NCBI RefSeq assembly: GCF_020740795.1
Contig: NC_067291.1
Coordinates: 19,067,780 to 19,131,779, forward strand
Origin: Apus apus
Taxonomy: Eukaryota; Chordata; Aves; Apodiformes; Apodidae
Length of the DNA stretch: 64,000 nt
Direction of reading: 5' to 3'
The translations under genes were made by a program, and so were the position numbers. Positions 46,321-59,693 of the stretch are shown here, in pieces (the first letter of the stretch is position 1; every line of letters starts with the position of its first letter). The notes under the pieces were generated by a model. It saw nothing but the letters and a program-made list of their open reading frames with translations, was not told where the DNA came from and ran no database searches.

Positions 46321-48295
46321 GTTGCATGTTTCTGGAAGAACAGACCAGCACAAGCTCAGCACTGCCTTCCAGCAGCCCAGCAAACATTGACTTCAGACTC
46401 CCAAAACACACCAAAAGCACCAGTTCATGGAGGGAAAAAAACCAACCACAGCAGAATGACAAGGACTAGAAAAGAGATTTCTGATGTGGAGAACAGGCTG
46501 CCATCCCTCAGCCTTCCAGGACCAAGAGCCTCACAGACCCACGGATTTATTGCCACCTTTGCCACCCAACACATGCCAACTACTCGGTTCATCAGGTGGA
46601 TAAATCCTTCCCTGTCAAACTCCTACCTGCTTCCTCCTCCTTGTGAACTGCAGGAACATCACCTCACTATGCTGATCACAGAACAGGGGGTGATCAGGAC
46701 TGTGACAAGCCTGGGACGACCAACTGCTTTGAAAACACAGTATTAGGAGCTGATCTGGAACCCCCAGACCACACAAAACAGGGCTCCACAACTGTGTGCC
46801 CTTATTCCCAATATTCTCCTACAATTTCCTGAGTTTGTGTCCTCTCCTCTCAAAGTAAGCTTAGAAGGTTCTAGCAACTACTGTGATTGTTATAACATCT
46901 CAGGGATTTAATTACAAATATTGTGTGGATGAGGCTCTGGCAGAAGAAACAACAGAGTGAATAAAAACCATTTTCCAAACAGATTTCTCTGCAGCACGAG
47001 TCTTATCTTCCTGAGCAGGTTGTTAGTTTAGCAGATATCTCTTCCTGCAGCCAGCTGGGCTTTACCCAGCAGATCTGAGCTGGAAAGAACAGCCCAAATG
47101 TCTGGCAGGAGGAAACCAAGTCTTTCCACCATAAATCTCAGATCTGATGGCAGCTCTGAAAGGATTAAGCTGTAAATTCCCCCATTACTGGAGTGACCAA
47201 GGCGTAAGGATTGTCAGTCCTCAAAAGGAGAGGTTCTTTGGTATACATAGCATGGAAATGCTTGTGTTTGACACACTGCTAGGGCAGACCTTGGTGACCT
47301 GACACCACCAAATCTCAGGGCACGGGGCTGGGCAGCAGAGCTTCCCAAGAGAAACCTCCCTGATGGACTATCTGTAGCTGAGATCCTTCATCACAGAGGA
47401 GTGACAAAGTGATGACCTACACCTGGACCAAACTCCTTTTAAGACAAACTGCTAAAAACAAAGCAGGGTAAGGCTGGATTAAAAGTTTGGTTCCATCTTG
47501 GACAATACAAACACGGGTCTTTCTTTCCTCCAAGCTATTTCCAACACAAAAACACAGCCCAAGTTACACACTCCTGCGGAACTGGAAGGACAGTCCAAAC
47601 CCATACACAGAACAGAGCTCTGCCCAGCGTCAGAAACTGTGAATGAGGCTTCCAACCTCCACCAGAAAACTCTCACCTAATCTGCAGAATTCCAACAAGC
47701 AAAAATCTCCTCTCCCCACCTACCCCCAGACGCTGGTACGTCCTTAACCCGACCTACCTCTCACACTCCCCTCCCAAGAAGAGATAAAAACCGAAAAGCA
47801 GCAGGCTTTAACAAACAAAGGGGAATGAGAAATACCACCGGGCAAGGCGGAGTGAGTGCAGGGTAACGCGAGGATCTGCCTCCCAGGAGATCACTGCGGG
47901 ATCTCTACCTTCAGCATTTCATTTCCACCTTCCTGCAGCCAGCGAAGCACCTGCCCCGTCCTTCACCCCCGCTCCGGGACCCTCCAGCACCACAGCACTC
48001 CAGGACGCCTCGCACCGCAGGGCGGGCCCGAGAGGGGTGCGCGGTGACGGGGCTGCCTGTACCGCCCAGGCCGGAGGAAGCGGGCAGACCCCGGGAGGGG
48101 CCCTCCGCCGGGGGCAGCGGGCAGGCCTGCCCGGGGCACGAAGCCAGGCCTGGCCGGGGCAAGCCCCCTTCTCCTCCCGCCCCACGGGGCACCAGCAGAT
48201 CCCCTCACAGCGGAGGCGCTGACCCCGTTCCCGGGAGCCCACCTCCCGCGGGAGCCCCGGGCCCCAGCCGCGTCCTCCCCCGCCCCGCTACTCAC

Positions 48296-48400
48296 GGCGC
48301 TCCGCGGCGGCGACCCGGCCAAACCGCCCCGCCGCGCCGCTTCCGCTTCCGCCAGCAGGGCCCGCGGCGCACGGAGCCCGCGGGGCACGGGCGCCGCCTC
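48296..48400 (-). other. DPP8: DPP8 non-coding exon 1 (5' UTR), start site approximate
   Basis: A minus-strand donor GAGCGCC|GTGAGTAG ends a GC-rich exon at 48296. A non-coding first exon spliced to the ATG-bearing exon is the usual DPP8 structure. The upstream limit is a guess: no TATA box is present and the region is a CpG island. The first intron would be 46332-48295. Confidence 0.6.
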
Positions 48401-49496
48401 TCGGGCCGGAGGACCGCGCGGTTTGGCGCGCAGCCCCGCAGCCCCGCAGCGAGCCTCGCTGCACCGCTCAGCTTCCCTGTGCACGGCAGAGTCTCTTTTG
48501 ATCCACCACAACCCGGGCAAAGCGCTGGTGCTGCTGCGGGGGCCCCCTCCAGAACCCCCGCACCGCCCGGAGCCCCCGGCCGCGCAGGGACCTGAGGCTG
48601 TTTACCCCACACAAGCCGTTTGGCCCCTGAAAGGCGTGCGGGCTTCGCTTTCCCAAACCAAGCAGCCCAGCAGCAGCTTTGCAGCCCCAGGGCGGGCAGG
48701 GGGTGGAAGCCCCCGGCCCGGGGTCCGCCACCTGCACCAGGCGGGGACCTGCGCGGAAAACCCTCAGCGGGAGCCTGAAGCAGCGCCCTGGAGGGAGGGG
48801 GGGATGGCGGCCACGGGGGAGATGCCCTCGCCTGAGCCGCCGAGGGAGCGAAGGCTCGTTTTGCTAGCACCGCCAGAACCAGGCCTGTCCCTTCGGGGCG
48901 CGGAGCGGCGGGGCCCGGGGGCGCACCCGCTCCTGCCGGGGCTCAGCAGGGCCGGGGCGCGCGGCCGCTTTTACCGCGCGCCCGGGGGGTGGCTCAGGTG
49001 GCACGAACAGCTCGATGTGCCCCGGCCTGGGACCCTCGGAGGGGCCCGTGCCGAGGCGGGGGGACACGAGCCGACAGCGGGGCCGGCTCCCTGCGGGCGG
49101 AGCGGCCGCTCTGACAGCCCGCCGGGCGCAGCGCTGCCCAGGCGGCCGCAGCAGCAGCAGCCGAACAGCCTCGCAGCTCCGCTAAAACCCCTGCCGCGCT
49201 CTCTCAGCGCCGCCGCCGCCGCCCTGGGGGCGGGGGCCGGGCCGCACACGGGGGACAGGAGGGCGTGCGGGGCCGCGTGCGGGGCCGGCCCAGCAGGAGC
49301 CCCGGGCGGGGCTGGAGGCCGCCCGGCCCATCCCGGCCCATCCCGGCCCGGCCCCGCCTCCCCCCGGCGCCTCGTGCGCAGGCGCGGCGGGAGGCGCGAG
49401 GGCGGCGGGCGCGGTGCGCAGGCGCGCGGGAGCCCCTCTCCCCCCCCCCCTGCCCGCCCCGGGGAGCGGCGCGCGGGGCGCGGGGCGGCGCGCGCC
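48296..49496. promoter_or_regulatory. CpG-island bidirectional promoter region of DPP8 and HACD3
   Basis: About 1.2 kb of very GC- and CpG-rich DNA separates the DPP8 first-exon donor from the HACD3 start codon; the genes are divergent. On the DPP8 side, tandem CTTCCG blocks at 48340-48345 and 48346-48351 (CGGAAG on the minus strand) match ETS/GABPA-type sites. On the HACD3 side, two exact copies of TGCGCAGGCGC at 49375-49385 and 49415-49425, 40 bp apart, resemble NRF1 sites. No TATA box was seen, in keeping with housekeeping promoters. Confidence 0.75.
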
Positions 49497-52400
49497 ATGG
49501 CGGGCCCCAGCCTGCGGCCGCACGTGCACTGGGCGCAGCGGCACCGCGAGCTCTACCTGCGCGTGGAGCTGAGCGACGTGCAGGTACCGGGGCACCCCCG
49601 GGTCACCCCCCCCGGGTCACCCCCCGCCCCGCGGGCACCGGGAGGGCTCCGGGTCTGGAGCGGGGTGCGGGGGAGGAGGGGGGGGCTCGGGAGCTGCCGC
49701 CTGACGCTGCTTCTCCCCCTGCAGAACCCGGACGTCGCCATCACCGACAACGTGCTGCACTTCCGAGGTGGGGGCTCTGCCCTTGGGGGACGGGCCGGGG
49801 GGGTGGGCTGCCCTGCGGAGACCGCGTGTCGCGGTCACCGCCCGCTCGGATCCGTCCCGTCACCCGCCCCCAAACCCGCGGCACCCCGGCCCTGGCGGGT
49901 CGTATCTTATCTAACAAGAAAAGCAAACAGACAAACGACCTCCCCGCCTTTAAATACCGGTGACATTTCCATATGCCTCCGCTCCCCCGTGCCAGCCGAA
50001 CCCCGCGGTTACCCGCGGCGCGTTGTTTCCGCGCACACCCCCCTTGTTGGCAGCTGTCACCGAAGCTCTGCCCCGGGAGCCGGGGCCACTTGAAAGGTAA
50101 AGCAGGTCTCGGCCTCGGGGGGGGGTTTGTTTCAGCCTGCGCAGCCCCCGTCGCAGCGCCCCGCAGCTCGGGCGGGTGGCACCGAGGAGATGCCGGGACG
50201 GGCTTTATCGGGGTTTTCTCATCTGTTTCGTGGTTTTCCCCGAGATGGGTTGTCTAGGAAATGCTGCCTCCCTCTCGAGCCCCAGCCAGGGCCACCTGAT
50301 AGGGGTTGTTGCACATCGTGTCACCTCAGGATCCGTTTACAGCCTGGAAGGGTGGAAGTTAAACAAAGCCTGGGGGGGTTTTGGAGCCCTTCTGGGAAGA
50401 AGACCCGGGTGTGTGGGGAATGAACACAGGCTGCTGCCCCGGGGAGGGGAATCCCCTCACCCTGCTCCGGCAGACCCACCGGGATGGGCCTCCCCGGGCA
50501 CTTCTTGCAGTGGAGGCTGGATCCCTCAAAGCCCGTCCAGCAGAGGGGATTCCCAGTTGGAGCCAGGCTAGCTCTGAGCAGCCTTTTGGCCCCCTCTTTT
50601 GGGGAAGGTCACTGCTGCCTTCCTGCAAGCAGGGACCCTTTTCCAGCACCCTGCAGAGCTGCAGGAACTGCACCTCAGAGCAACCTTTTGGGCTGTTTGT
50701 TTCTTCCCTGTCAGCATGTGGTTTCCTCCTGCCTCCCAGCAAGAGAGGAGGAAGCAATAACTGCTGGATTTCTGCATATGAAGTGTTCTTTGCAGGGGGG
50801 AGTGTGGAGCTGCCAGGGACCTTCACCCTGACTCTTACTTCTTGTCTTTCAGCTCAGGGTCATGGTGCCAAAGGGGACAACATCTACGAGTTTCAGATCG
50901 AGTTCCTAGAACCCGTTGAGCCCAAAGTAGGTATTTTAACTTCTGTAACTCTTGGAAAGAACAAGTGAGATTTTACAAACTTGAAAGGAAAATGGCTGTG
51001 CAGCAAGTCCATAAAATGCTGTTTAGATTTTCCTGGTAACTCTGTAACTGCTGCAAACCAAAAGCCATCAGTGGCAGTCACCTGTCCCAGTGCTCAGCCA
51101 CCATCCTGCCTTAATGCAAATCACCTCACTGGAGATAGTGCTCACATGGGTCAGCCTTCATAGAAACAGGTCTCAGGTGTTAGACAGCAGTTGTCAGACT
51201 GTTTTTAAGGATTTAGAGTAGCAAAATAATGGGAGAATCTGGCAGTGTGTTGTCTGATGCAGCCTTGACTGGCGAGCTGGGGAACACTGTGCTGCAAAGG
51301 GTCAGGGTGATGCCTCCTGGCTTCTTTTGCAGCCCAACAAAATAAAGTCATGAGAACCAGTGTTCCTGGCTTGTGCAGATTTCTTAGGTTGCCAGGACAG
51401 ATCCATGGTGGCTCCTGTTGCAGAATCTTTTCTTAATTGCTGTTGTAGTCAAATAGAAGAAAGCCTGGCTGGAAGAGCAGTCCCTCTTCGTTCCTCACAG
51501 AGGAGAGGAGAGTCTGTCTTTACCTCTCAAAGCTGTTGGGAGCACAGGGAGACCCAGGGCTCTGCTGCCAGTGCAGGATTTGTGCTGCTGATTCCTGGCT
51601 GCCTGCTGGGAAGAGCTGCAGTTGGGAGCCACCATTTACCTCTGCTGCTTCAACAAGGGAGGAGGTGGCTCAAGGGTGAATTTCCAGGGTCTGTGGGCCA
51701 GCAGGTTTCTTGGTTGGCACCTACCAGGTACTGAGTGTCAGGCACTGAACATCCCTTGGTTCCAGGATCCTGTCACCAGTTTGTTATCTGTCCTGTAAAG
51801 CAGCAGCTGCCTGGTCCACAGCGTGGGGAGAGGTGTCCATCACTGCCTGCACTTGTCCCTTGTGCTGGCATCCCTGGGCTGTGCTGGGAGCCAGGCCTGG
51901 GAGGCAACCCCTGCCTCTGCAGAGCAGCCTTCTTCCAGAAGTCTCATCACTCTGAGTCACTGTGAAGGGGCTGGAGGAGAACCTGCTCCGTGCAATCTGT
52001 GTAACTAAGGTTGGGACTGGGAGTATTTGCAGTCCAGGGTTTTCTTTGAGCTTTGATGTGCACCATGAGTGCCCCTTGCTGGTGCCAGGCTGGCCACCAG
52101 CCAGAGATGGAGCTTCTGACAGACAAGGACCAGGCGTTGGTAGCTGTAAATGACAGCTACAGCCTTCAGATGTCCCAGGAGCAGCCAGCCAGCCTTGAGG
52201 TAGCAGTGCTGGCATCACGTGGACAGTTCATGGCTCTTCAGCTACTCCGAGGGGCAGTTTCCTGCAGAGCACCTTGGCACAGGCTTGAGGTGCAGGGCGA
52301 TAGGATGGTGGCAGTAAGGGTGGGCACCCAAGGGGACAACACTGGGCTGTAAGGATAGAGAAGTTCCTGGCTGCCATTATGAAGAGCGTGGCTGTGGTGG

Positions 52401-55400
52401 AGAGGCCTCATGGGGTGGCAGTGACCACACTGCCAGCTCTGATGGCAGTGTTACTTTTACCACTAGTTAGAGGAGATGGTGGCTCACAGTACTAGATCTA
52501 AGAAGGTCTAAAGCCAAGGTGATGGGTTCTGCCTAGGAAGGCTAGTGCTGTGCTCTGAGCTCTTTGTGGTGGCATGCAGTGTTGCTGTGCAGTACAGGCA
52601 GGCTTTCAAGCTGCTTATCAACTTCTATAGCCATCACAGTTGCCATCTTCAACGGGGCTGCCCTTTGCTTCCACGCCTTGGGTGGCAGAGAGATGCTGGT
52701 GCTGCAGCAGCCCATGACACCCCTGCCTCCTTGACAAGGAGAGCTTGGGTACAACTCAAGTCTCAGGGCTTGTTTCTTAGGACTTTTGCTGATCTATGGT
52801 CCTGTGTCTGCCCTCAGCCTGTGTGCAGGGTGACTCAAAGGCAGCTGAACATCACTGTGCAGAAAAAAGAGAGTAACTGGTGGGAGAGACTCACCAAGCA
52901 AGAGAAGCGCCCGCTCTTCCTGGCTCCCGACTTCGACCGCTGGTTGGATGAATCTGATGCTGAAACTGAGCTGAGGGAGAAGGTCAGTCCTGGGGGCACA
53001 TGTGGCTTGTGCTGCCAGCTACAAAGCAAGGGCAGCTGCTCCCCTGCACGTGAACTCGTGTTCTTCATTTGCCTGGAGTTGTCTGGCATGCTGACTGTCA
53101 CTGCTCTTTCACACAGATCCCACGCAGAATTAGTTAAATGGCTCAGACTGTAAGCAGGGCTTTAGAAACAGAAACACTTGGGGCTAGAAGGAGCAGCAGC
53201 TTGAACCTGAAGTAGTGGCTCTCAGTAGCTCAGTGCTGGCTGGGGTCTGCAGCCAAGGGATCACACCCCACACCTGGCATCTTCCCAGCCCTGTGTCCTG
53301 ATCCATGCGAGGATCGTATCAATGTGCCATATGGATTTGCAGACGCCAGTTCTGGGCATTGTTTGGAAAGCAGGGATTCCTGAGGCTCTTTCCTGAGCCA
53401 CGAGCTGACCCTGATGGTGCATTCCCACCATCTGGTAAAGCTGGAGCAGCTTCCTGCATCTGGGAGGTGCAAGAATAGCTTGGAGAAGACTTGACCAGGC
53501 CCCATTCCTTCAGATCTGTTTGACAACAAACACTGCCCTGTTCCCCTCCACAGCCACTGAGCTTATTGTGAAGGAGGAAGGGCTGCTGCAATGCCAGGAG
53601 CCAGGAAGCAGTGGTGAGGGGCAGGCAGAGAGCCTGGGCTGGATGTTCTCAGCTCCCTTCAGGTCACTGGTGGGTCATGAAATGTTTTAAGGAACAGTAC
53701 TAAGAAACAGTGACAACTGAGAATTAACACAGAAAACAGCAGGCTTTCTCAGCAAAAGCATCTAATTACTAGAACAAAATACATAGTGAAGGCAGGATAA
53801 CAAGTTAACACCCTCTAGCTTTTCCTGCACCATAACTTCTGGATGACAAATGTGCTGTTTTATGCAGGTGAAAATTAAAACCCTCTAGCAACTGGCTGCT
53901 TAGCTGCGTTTTAAGCCCCCTAGCTTTGCAGTAATGTAGTTAACAAATCACTTGCTAATTACAGTAACACTCTTTTAAACCTTATCCTTCATCCTAAGGA
54001 AGAAGAAAAGATTAACAAAATGAAAATAGAATCCAGAGTCCCAAAAGACCGTAAGTAACCGCACCTGTCCAGTGTGCAGGGGGGGTCAGGAAGCTGCTGC
54101 CACTCCTGCGCAGACCTCAACTCTGACAGAGCAATTTTGACTGGCTGGATGCAGCTCGGAGGGGGATCTTTGTATTGTGAGCTGTTCAGAAATTTAATCA
54201 AAATGGTCTGCAGTTTCCAAGGAATTTGAAAAAAAACAAAACACCAAAAACCCAACAAGCAAGAATTGAGTTCTAGGAGGTGGGAACAGCAGGCAGAACC
54301 CAGGGTGCACACAGCAACCCTGTCATCACAGGCAGCAGCTTCCCCTGTGAGCTTTATTCTCACAGAAAGCCTGGTTTGCAGCCCTGCTCTCTGCAGAAAC
54401 ACTTAACGTTTGTACTCTGTTCACCTGATGTGCTTGTTATTGATTTTAGCTTTCAGACACCTGAAGAAAGGATACTTAGTCATGTATAATCTTGTACAGT
54501 TTTTGGGATTCTCTTGGATTTTTGTGAACATGACAGTACGACTGTTCATCTTAGGAAAAGGCAAGTAATAAGCACTACTTTACTTACCTCAGGAGTTTTG
54601 TTTGCTTTTAATATTTTCTAAATAGTGACATCGAAAGGAAGACACATTGAGGAAACAAAACCATAAATAAATCACTGAAGCTCTCAGCAAGGGCCTCTCA
54701 AGGGCCATCACAGTGTCAAGGGCAGGAAAATACTGGCCTCTTGTGAATCACAACTGCATATTCTGATGAACGGTGCTTGACTTTGCCAAGATTACTTCTA
54801 AAGAGATCAGGTGGAGCAAAATGTCCCACTCACTGCAATGTTAGCATTTCTTAAAATGAGCTGGGCAGAATATTTTGCTTTTGAAACAAGAAGGATTCGT
54901 TCTACTGAGGTACAGCACTGTAGCCTTTCTTTGGTGATCACTGAAATAGCTCTTGATCCTTCCATTGATGGTAGAGCACTTGAGCAGTGTTTCTGGCCTA
55001 ACTGCTGTGAGATCAAGGTAAGGTCTATAATGAAGTTACATAATTATGCATAATGGATTTATTACAACTAGAATCCTGTTAAAAGCCATGCTGCTCACCA
55101 GCTTCCTGAACTCAGGAATTAAGTTGTTCTCTAAAATGGTGTCTCCTGTCTTACAGATTCCTTCTACGATACATTTCACACTATTGCTGACATGATGTAT
55201 TTCTGTCAGACCCTGGCAATCATGGAGATTGTGAATTCCCTCATAGGACTAGTCAGATCACCACTGGCACCTACTGTAATGCAGGTAATGCTTTAAGGTT
55301 CTTCTCCTTGCTCTCCCCATGTTTAAAGTAAATATTTTACACACGTATCGAGACTCACCTAAAATAAGTCACACAACCTCACTGGCACTGGACTAGAGAA

Positions 55401-58400
55401 TATATTTAAGAGGCAGGAATCCATGCTTCCCAGACTCAGCTGTGGCAGGATGTCTTCTTCCATTACCTAAGGAGGATAGTTCAGGACAGCAAAAGCAATA
55501 AGTGGCTGATGAAAAGTACGTGATTTTGATTTGGGCCAGTGCCCTTTTTATCCTGATTGTGGTTATTTTGCCTACAAATGAGGATAGATCATTTAAGACT
55601 AGGTCCCTTGGATTGCACTTAAATACAGAGCAAAATCCATATTCAGAAGCAGGTCACAGGTCAGCTGCAGTTAGTTTTGTGCTCAGCATGTTTCAGGTGT
55701 GAAGAGTACACATCCTCCATGTTTTTGACAGCAAGGACTTGCTCTTTCTTGTGATGAAGACTTCCTTAACTTGTTTTTCTTAAACAGGTATTTGGAAGAA
55801 GCTTTATTTTATTTGTTATCCTTGGAGGCCTAGAGGAAATGCAGAGCAAACCTGTGGTGTTCTTCGTATTTTATTTCTGGAGTATCATCGAGCTCTTCAG
55901 GTGTGTGGAAATTTTCCTCTAGCAGGTGTTGTTCCCAAGAACTCTTGAAAGGAGGTTTGATCCTTTTAACTTTTGGAAGAGGCTCTAGTGTATTGGCCCC
56001 AGAGAGGAACATTTCCTTTAGGCACACACCATCACAGCTCTCAGAGCTTCATCCACCTACCAAAAGCTGAGACAAGGCTGGAGTCTGAAAATTATAATAA
56101 TGCCCTGAGCCTAGAGAAACCTGTTGATATTTCCCTTGAGGGTTCTCTTGCTTTGAATTTCCATTGTCAAGTCAGCTGCACTATGCTCTGTTTCTCTTTC
56201 AAAATAAGTATTTTGAAAGGTTTATTAGGCAAGCCAGGCAGTTACATTCATCTATATGATCAGAATAATAGTTCTGTTAACTGCCAAATAAGGGTGTGTC
56301 CATTGTGATCCATAGGAACAACTTTAGAATATTACATCACTATGTTGACTCTTCAGTACAGCAGGTAGATGCAAGAATAATTCCAGTAGCAGCTTCCATT
56401 TTAAACAGTGTCTTGTCTCTTTCCACCCTGGTTTTAGGTATCCATATTATATGCTTTCATGCATTGGTATCGAATGGAAACCACTGACCTGGCTCCGTTA
56501 CACTGCCTGGATCCCTCTCTACCCCTTAGGAGGCTTGGCAGAAGGTATGTCTGAAAAAGTTTAATAAACAACTTTTAGTCAACCAGTCAAGGCACATCAC
56601 TCACTTTTTTTTGTTTGGCTGCTGGACTGAAAAATAATAATAGAAAAACAAATAGGTACTTGCTTTGAGCTGAGCCAAATACAAGCTTTTTTTTTTTTTC
56701 TTATCAAATCAAGTATTTTTTTTTATATGAAAACAAGTCCCTTTTGGGCACTGGAGAGGAAAACAAAAGGTTACCTGGCAAAGTGACCACTTGTGTGCTG
56801 CACTCCATCAGAGCAGGACAGGGCAGAACAGCAGTGCTCTCCTCCCTCTGCTCATCCTCAGCAGTGTTTGCTTTGGGCTGCAAGGCCTGTCAGCCCAGCT
56901 TGGGTTCACACAAGCCCACAGATCTTGACATGGTCTTGTAAATCACTGTACAGGGCAGGCAGGGGCTGATTCTTCCTCTGCGAGCAGCATAACCTGAGAC
57001 ACTGCTGCCCAGAGAAGGCTTGGCTCCCTTTCTGCTTGGAGAATGACTGTCGTAAGAGATCTGGATTATTTTTTTAATGTTTATTTAAGCAGCATATCAT
57101 TGCTCAGCTTCTAGCTGTAAGAACTGTGTGTAATCATACCTGTCAGAACCTGTTTCTGTGAGCCAGGAGTAGGTTTGGGCATTGCCCAATTCCAGACAAA
57201 GGGAAGACTGTGAATACTGCAGGCATGGGCCCTGCAGGCTATGGTTGTGTGTGAGAACAGTGTCTCACCAGGCAACTTCACTTTTGACAGCTCAGTTGCT
57301 TTCCTGGCTGATCTAGCTGCTTTCCTTCATACTGCATGTTTTTAAAAAAAGCTTTAAAATTGGTTTAATTAATGCGAGCTAGCAAATTAAGAAGGGAATA
57401 GCTTGGAAAAGTTGGTGTGGGCTGGGCAATTGTATCTCTTATCTGTGTTTGGTAACAGTGGTGGCCTTCTGCTTTCAGCTGTCTCCATCATTCAGTCCAT
57501 TCCAATCTTCAGTGAAACAGGGAAGTACAGTCTGGCATTGCCAAACCCACTGAACGTCACAATCCAGTTTTCATTTTTGCTTCAAATATGCCTTATAGCC
57601 TTGTTTTTAGGTAAGAAACTTAATTGCATTTCTCACTGTTGATATAAAAAGGTCAGTTTCCTCTGAATAAATATATTTGTCAAAGAAAATTAAATTTCTG
57701 CATCTTGGGTATTACGGCAGCACTAAATTGCTTGAGGCTGAGAATTATCCTTGTGGCTTGTTTCAGTACATTTGTCAGGGATGGAGGGGAACACAATTAG
57801 CACTGATTAGCCCACCAAGGAGACCCTGGTAACAAGTTAGCATTATCTACAGATCACTGGGTTATAAGAATAATTTTTAGAGGTATTTACAGCTTCATTA
57901 TACTTAGTTTCAACTTTGAGCTTTGGAATGATTTAGCACAAATCTAAATATAATTTCAAATTAAAGCAGTGTTTAACTAAACTATATTATAATAGCTGGT
58001 ACAACATGAAGTTGTGTTTTTCCAGGCTCTTTAAATAGTAGGATATTTAAGTAGTAGGATATTTAAATATAATTTCAATTGTGCTTGATGCATATTGTTT
58101 CTGCTGTTACATTTTTAAACTAAGTTAACTGTAATATGCACACCCAGGAGGTCTGGGTATCTGCAAGTCAGGAGAGTCTAACCTAGAATTTTAAGCTGAA
58201 CTTGCACTAGATCTCTCCCTTTCATAGACACAAAAGGATACCTTTAATTGGCTTTCACTCTGAAATACCTGGTTGATCCTTTCCCAGCTCTGCACAGTCA
58301 GTGTTGCAACTTTTAAAAAGTGACAAACCAACCTTCTGAGCAGCCCACAGCAAACAGCCTGTGCAGCAACCCCTGCCTCACCCAGCAGAAAAAACAACTT

Positions 58401-58649
58401 GCATTATTTTTCAACACTCTGCACACCCTAAAACTATTGCTTTTTTGTATGGTGCTTGCTTTGGTTGTTGTTGTTGGTTTTGGTTTGTTGTTTGTTTTTT
58501 TAAATGTGGTACATCCATCTAGCATTAAAAGGAGCAGTCATGTCTTACCCTAAGCACTTCATTCTTTTTCAGGGGTATTTCTAAACTACCGTCATCTCTA
58601 CAAGCAAAGGAAACAGCACCTTGGACCAAAGAAGAGAAAGATGAAGTGA
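49497..58649 (+). CDS. HACD3: 3-hydroxyacyl-CoA dehydratase 3 (PTPLAD1), complete, 11 coding exons
   Basis: ER membrane enzyme for the third step of very-long-chain fatty acid elongation, dehydrating 3-hydroxyacyl-CoA to trans-2-enoyl-CoA. Coding exons: 49497-49583, 49725-49767, 50853-50926, 52818-52982, 53999-54050, 54450-54560, 55157-55284, 55788-55900, 56438-56544, 57479-57610, 58573-58649. They total 1089 nt, or 362 residues plus stop, the human length. Residues 1-~95 form a p23/CS-like domain (HVHWAQRHRELYLRVELSD). A charged linker with probable coiled coil follows (about 105-145), then multiple membrane segments from about residue 149 with the family signature FWSIIELFRYPYYML. The tail is lysine-rich, ending KKRKMK, a KxKxx-type ER retrieval signal. 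The intron after exon 6 uses a GC donor; the others are GT-AG. The start follows a CpG island and matches the human N-terminal position. No disabling change was seen. Confidence 0.97.
54561..55156 (+). other. HACD3: GC-AG intron of HACD3
   Basis: Exon 6 ends ...ATCTTAGGAAAAG and the intron begins GCAAGTAATA; the next exon follows CTTACAG|ATTCC. Only the GC donor keeps the frame (ILGKD then SFYDTFH). The nearest GT, four bases downstream, would shift it. AG|GCAAGT is the recognised strong context for GC-AG introns. Confidence 0.9.
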
Positions 58650-59687
58650 AGGACTGCAGTGCTTTCTTATCAAACTTCTCTCAAGTACAAGATAAGCCTC
58701 TAATTCTCATGGTTTTACTCCCTGTAATGTAAAGAATTTTGTAAAATTAAATGATCGCATTAGATTTCGTGATTTCATAGTGAATTCAGGTAACATTCCC
58801 ATATCCTGTATTTTGTTCCCTCTCAATCACCTGTGCATGACATTTACCAGTGAACAGTAACACTTAAACTTGTATCCTGTCAACTACCATATTAGAAAGA
58901 AATCCTATTATCTGCATATAATATGCTTATGAACAGTGGAGCAGCACTAAATAGAAATAGTGTTTATCTTTTAATTGGAGATTTGCTCTTTCACTCTTGC
59001 ATGCAGATAGGGCTTCTGATGTTGGGATATCCTGTTAGCTGGCCCTGCTGTTCCTTGGTGCATCTTGGTGGCAGGAGGAGCACAGTCTGAGACCCCTGTA
59101 AACAGTTTTGGGGTGTTTGTTAAAGGTTTTTGGGTGTCTGTTAGAGGCTGGGGTAACCTTGCTCAGCACACACCCCTCCTGCATTCTGCTGCTGCAGAAT
59201 TGAAACTGGATGTATCTGATGTTGATATAAGTGCTACCAATTTAGTCTGTTTCTAGTTTAGCCTTAACAGGAGTGCTGTGTGGATCCTAGCAGGCCTGTA
59301 GCAACACATCCTTATCCAGGTGTCAGGGGAAAGAAGTTGCTGCTCTCTGACAGGGTCGGGTTTGGTAATGCCAGCACTGAAACAACAAAACAAGGAAACA
59401 CAGGTACCACCTTCTCTTAGCCCGTGAACAAACTCCAACAGAGCTCCATCCCACCAAAGCAAAGGGAAAACATGGAACTCTCTTGGGAGACCAGGGCTCC
59501 TTGGATCATTCCTGCCAGGGCTGTAGCTTCTGTTTTTATTTATAGACTTTGGAAGGCAGCAGACTGCTTTCCTACTTAAATTTAGGGTTGCACTGGAGAA
59601 GTTGGTGCATATGCCTTGTTGGTTGGCCCCTGGTGGGATGGAGTAGTGGCTCGAATTGTGTTTTATTTTGATAGCTTGTATCTAACA

Positions 59688-59693
59688 AATAAA
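59688..59693 (+). terminator. HACD3: Possible proximal poly(A) signal of HACD3
   Basis: An AATAAA hexamer in ACAAATAAAAGAG about 1.04 kb past the stop codon. T-rich sequence follows. It may be an alternative polyadenylation site. Confidence 0.4.

Noticed and set aside
48423-50093. A 556-codon plus-strand open frame across the DPP8/HACD3 CpG island
   Set aside because: It runs through the promoter, HACD3 exon 1 and introns 1-2. Its composition is that of GC-rich DNA (A, G, P, R), and it conflicts with the well-supported HACD3 exons.
54561-54570. Use of the downstream GT (GCAA|GTAATA) as the HACD3 donor
   Set aside because: It adds four bases and breaks the reading frame into the next exon. 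The GC donor keeps the frame.
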